This document shows positions 6,210 through 6,313 of a DNA stretch of 6,313 bases, in pieces. Origin of the DNA: Chitinispirillales bacterium (GTDB taxonomy: Bacteria; Fibrobacterota; Chitinivibrionia; Chitinivibrionales; Chitinispirillaceae); contig JAIRUL010000178.1 in the NCBI GenBank assembly GCA_031254445.1, positions 1 to 6,313 on the forward strand, written 5' to 3'. Both the position numbers and the translations under genes were made by a program. Every line of letters starts with the position of its first letter. The stretch's first letter is position 1. The notes below the pieces were generated by a model. It was not told where the DNA came from and made no database searches. It worked only from the letters and a program-made list of their open reading frames with translations.

Positions 6210-6313
6210 GTGGGTATCAAAGCGGCGGCGTTTCGGATCGGGGTTGTGGTGGCAGCTGCTGTGACTGTTGCGAGCGGAGAGGCCAATCCGGGCGGTAGTG
6301 TTAAGATTGGCAT
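6210..6313 (+). CDS. Exported protein, N-terminal signal peptide (3' partial)
   Basis: GTG at 6210 opens a frame that runs off the right edge after 34 codons and two bases. It is too short for a simple ORF cutoff but is supported by the GGAGG five bases upstream and by an in-frame TAA at 6165-6167, with no ATG, GTG or TTG between. The residues read as a Sec signal peptide: a short basic n-region (MGIKAAAFR), a hydrophobic core (IGVVVAAAVTV) and a likely signal peptidase I site after ASG (residues 21-23) or after SGEA. The mature part begins near EANPGGSVKIG. The protein is therefore periplasmic, outer-membrane or secreted; too little is present to name a family. An outer-membrane or surface protein would fit the giant secreted protein in the same neighbourhood, but that is only inference. 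Confidence 0.75.
   Translation, partial: MGIKAAAFRIGVVVAAAVTVASGEANPGGSVKIG

Noticed and set aside
1..6313. CRISPR array, transposon ends, toxin-antitoxin or defence module
   Set aside because: No regularly spaced repeats, transposase-like frame, paired small genes or nuclease/helicase motifs were found.

Overview
The window looks like a chromosomal segment from an uncultured or lesser-known Gram-negative bacterium, most plausibly of the FCB superphylum (Fibrobacterota or a relative). This is an inference. It rests on a very large Ser/Ala/Thr-rich secreted beta-sandwich protein ending in a FlgD/T9SS-like C-terminal Ig domain, and on an aminotransferase with the wording of a family I associate with spirochaetes and FCB bacteria. 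No marker gene settles the taxonomy. Genes are GC-rich and the intergenic gaps are clearly AT-rich.

Layout, left to right. (1) Positions 3-4022, plus strand: the 3' 1,339 codons of a giant extracellular multidomain protein. The reading frame is open at the left edge, so the true start lies outside the window. (2) Positions 4023-4187: a convergent gap dominated by a perfect 14-bp-stem hairpin flanked by A and T tracts, which can serve as terminator for both converging genes. (3) Positions 4188-5480, minus strand: an intact 430-residue fold-type I PLP-dependent aminotransferase with all main cofactor-binding residues. It has a near-consensus promoter (TTGACA, 17-bp spacer, TGT-TATCTT) and no clear Shine-Dalgarno sequence. 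(4) Positions 5481-5666: an AT-rich divergent gap with the promoter, two competing hairpins and a 15-bp palindrome. (5) Positions 5667-6132, plus strand: the wreck of a dihydrolipoamide dehydrogenase (lpd) gene. It keeps recognisable blocks from the N-terminal half in order, but has lost the redox-disulfide segment, the NAD-binding Gly motif and most of the C-terminal half, apparently through several deletions that mostly kept the frame. (6) Positions 6133-6209: a short AT-rich leader. (7) Positions 6210 to the end, plus strand: the first 34 codons of an exported protein with a GTG start, a good Shine-Dalgarno sequence and a signal peptide.

The genes do not form an obvious operon or pathway. 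The giant surface protein and the aminotransferase converge, and the aminotransferase and the lpd remnant diverge. I see no CRISPR array, RNA gene, transposase, toxin-antitoxin pair or phage-defence module. The most notable item is the collapsed lpd gene. The giant secreted protein is the main unknown.
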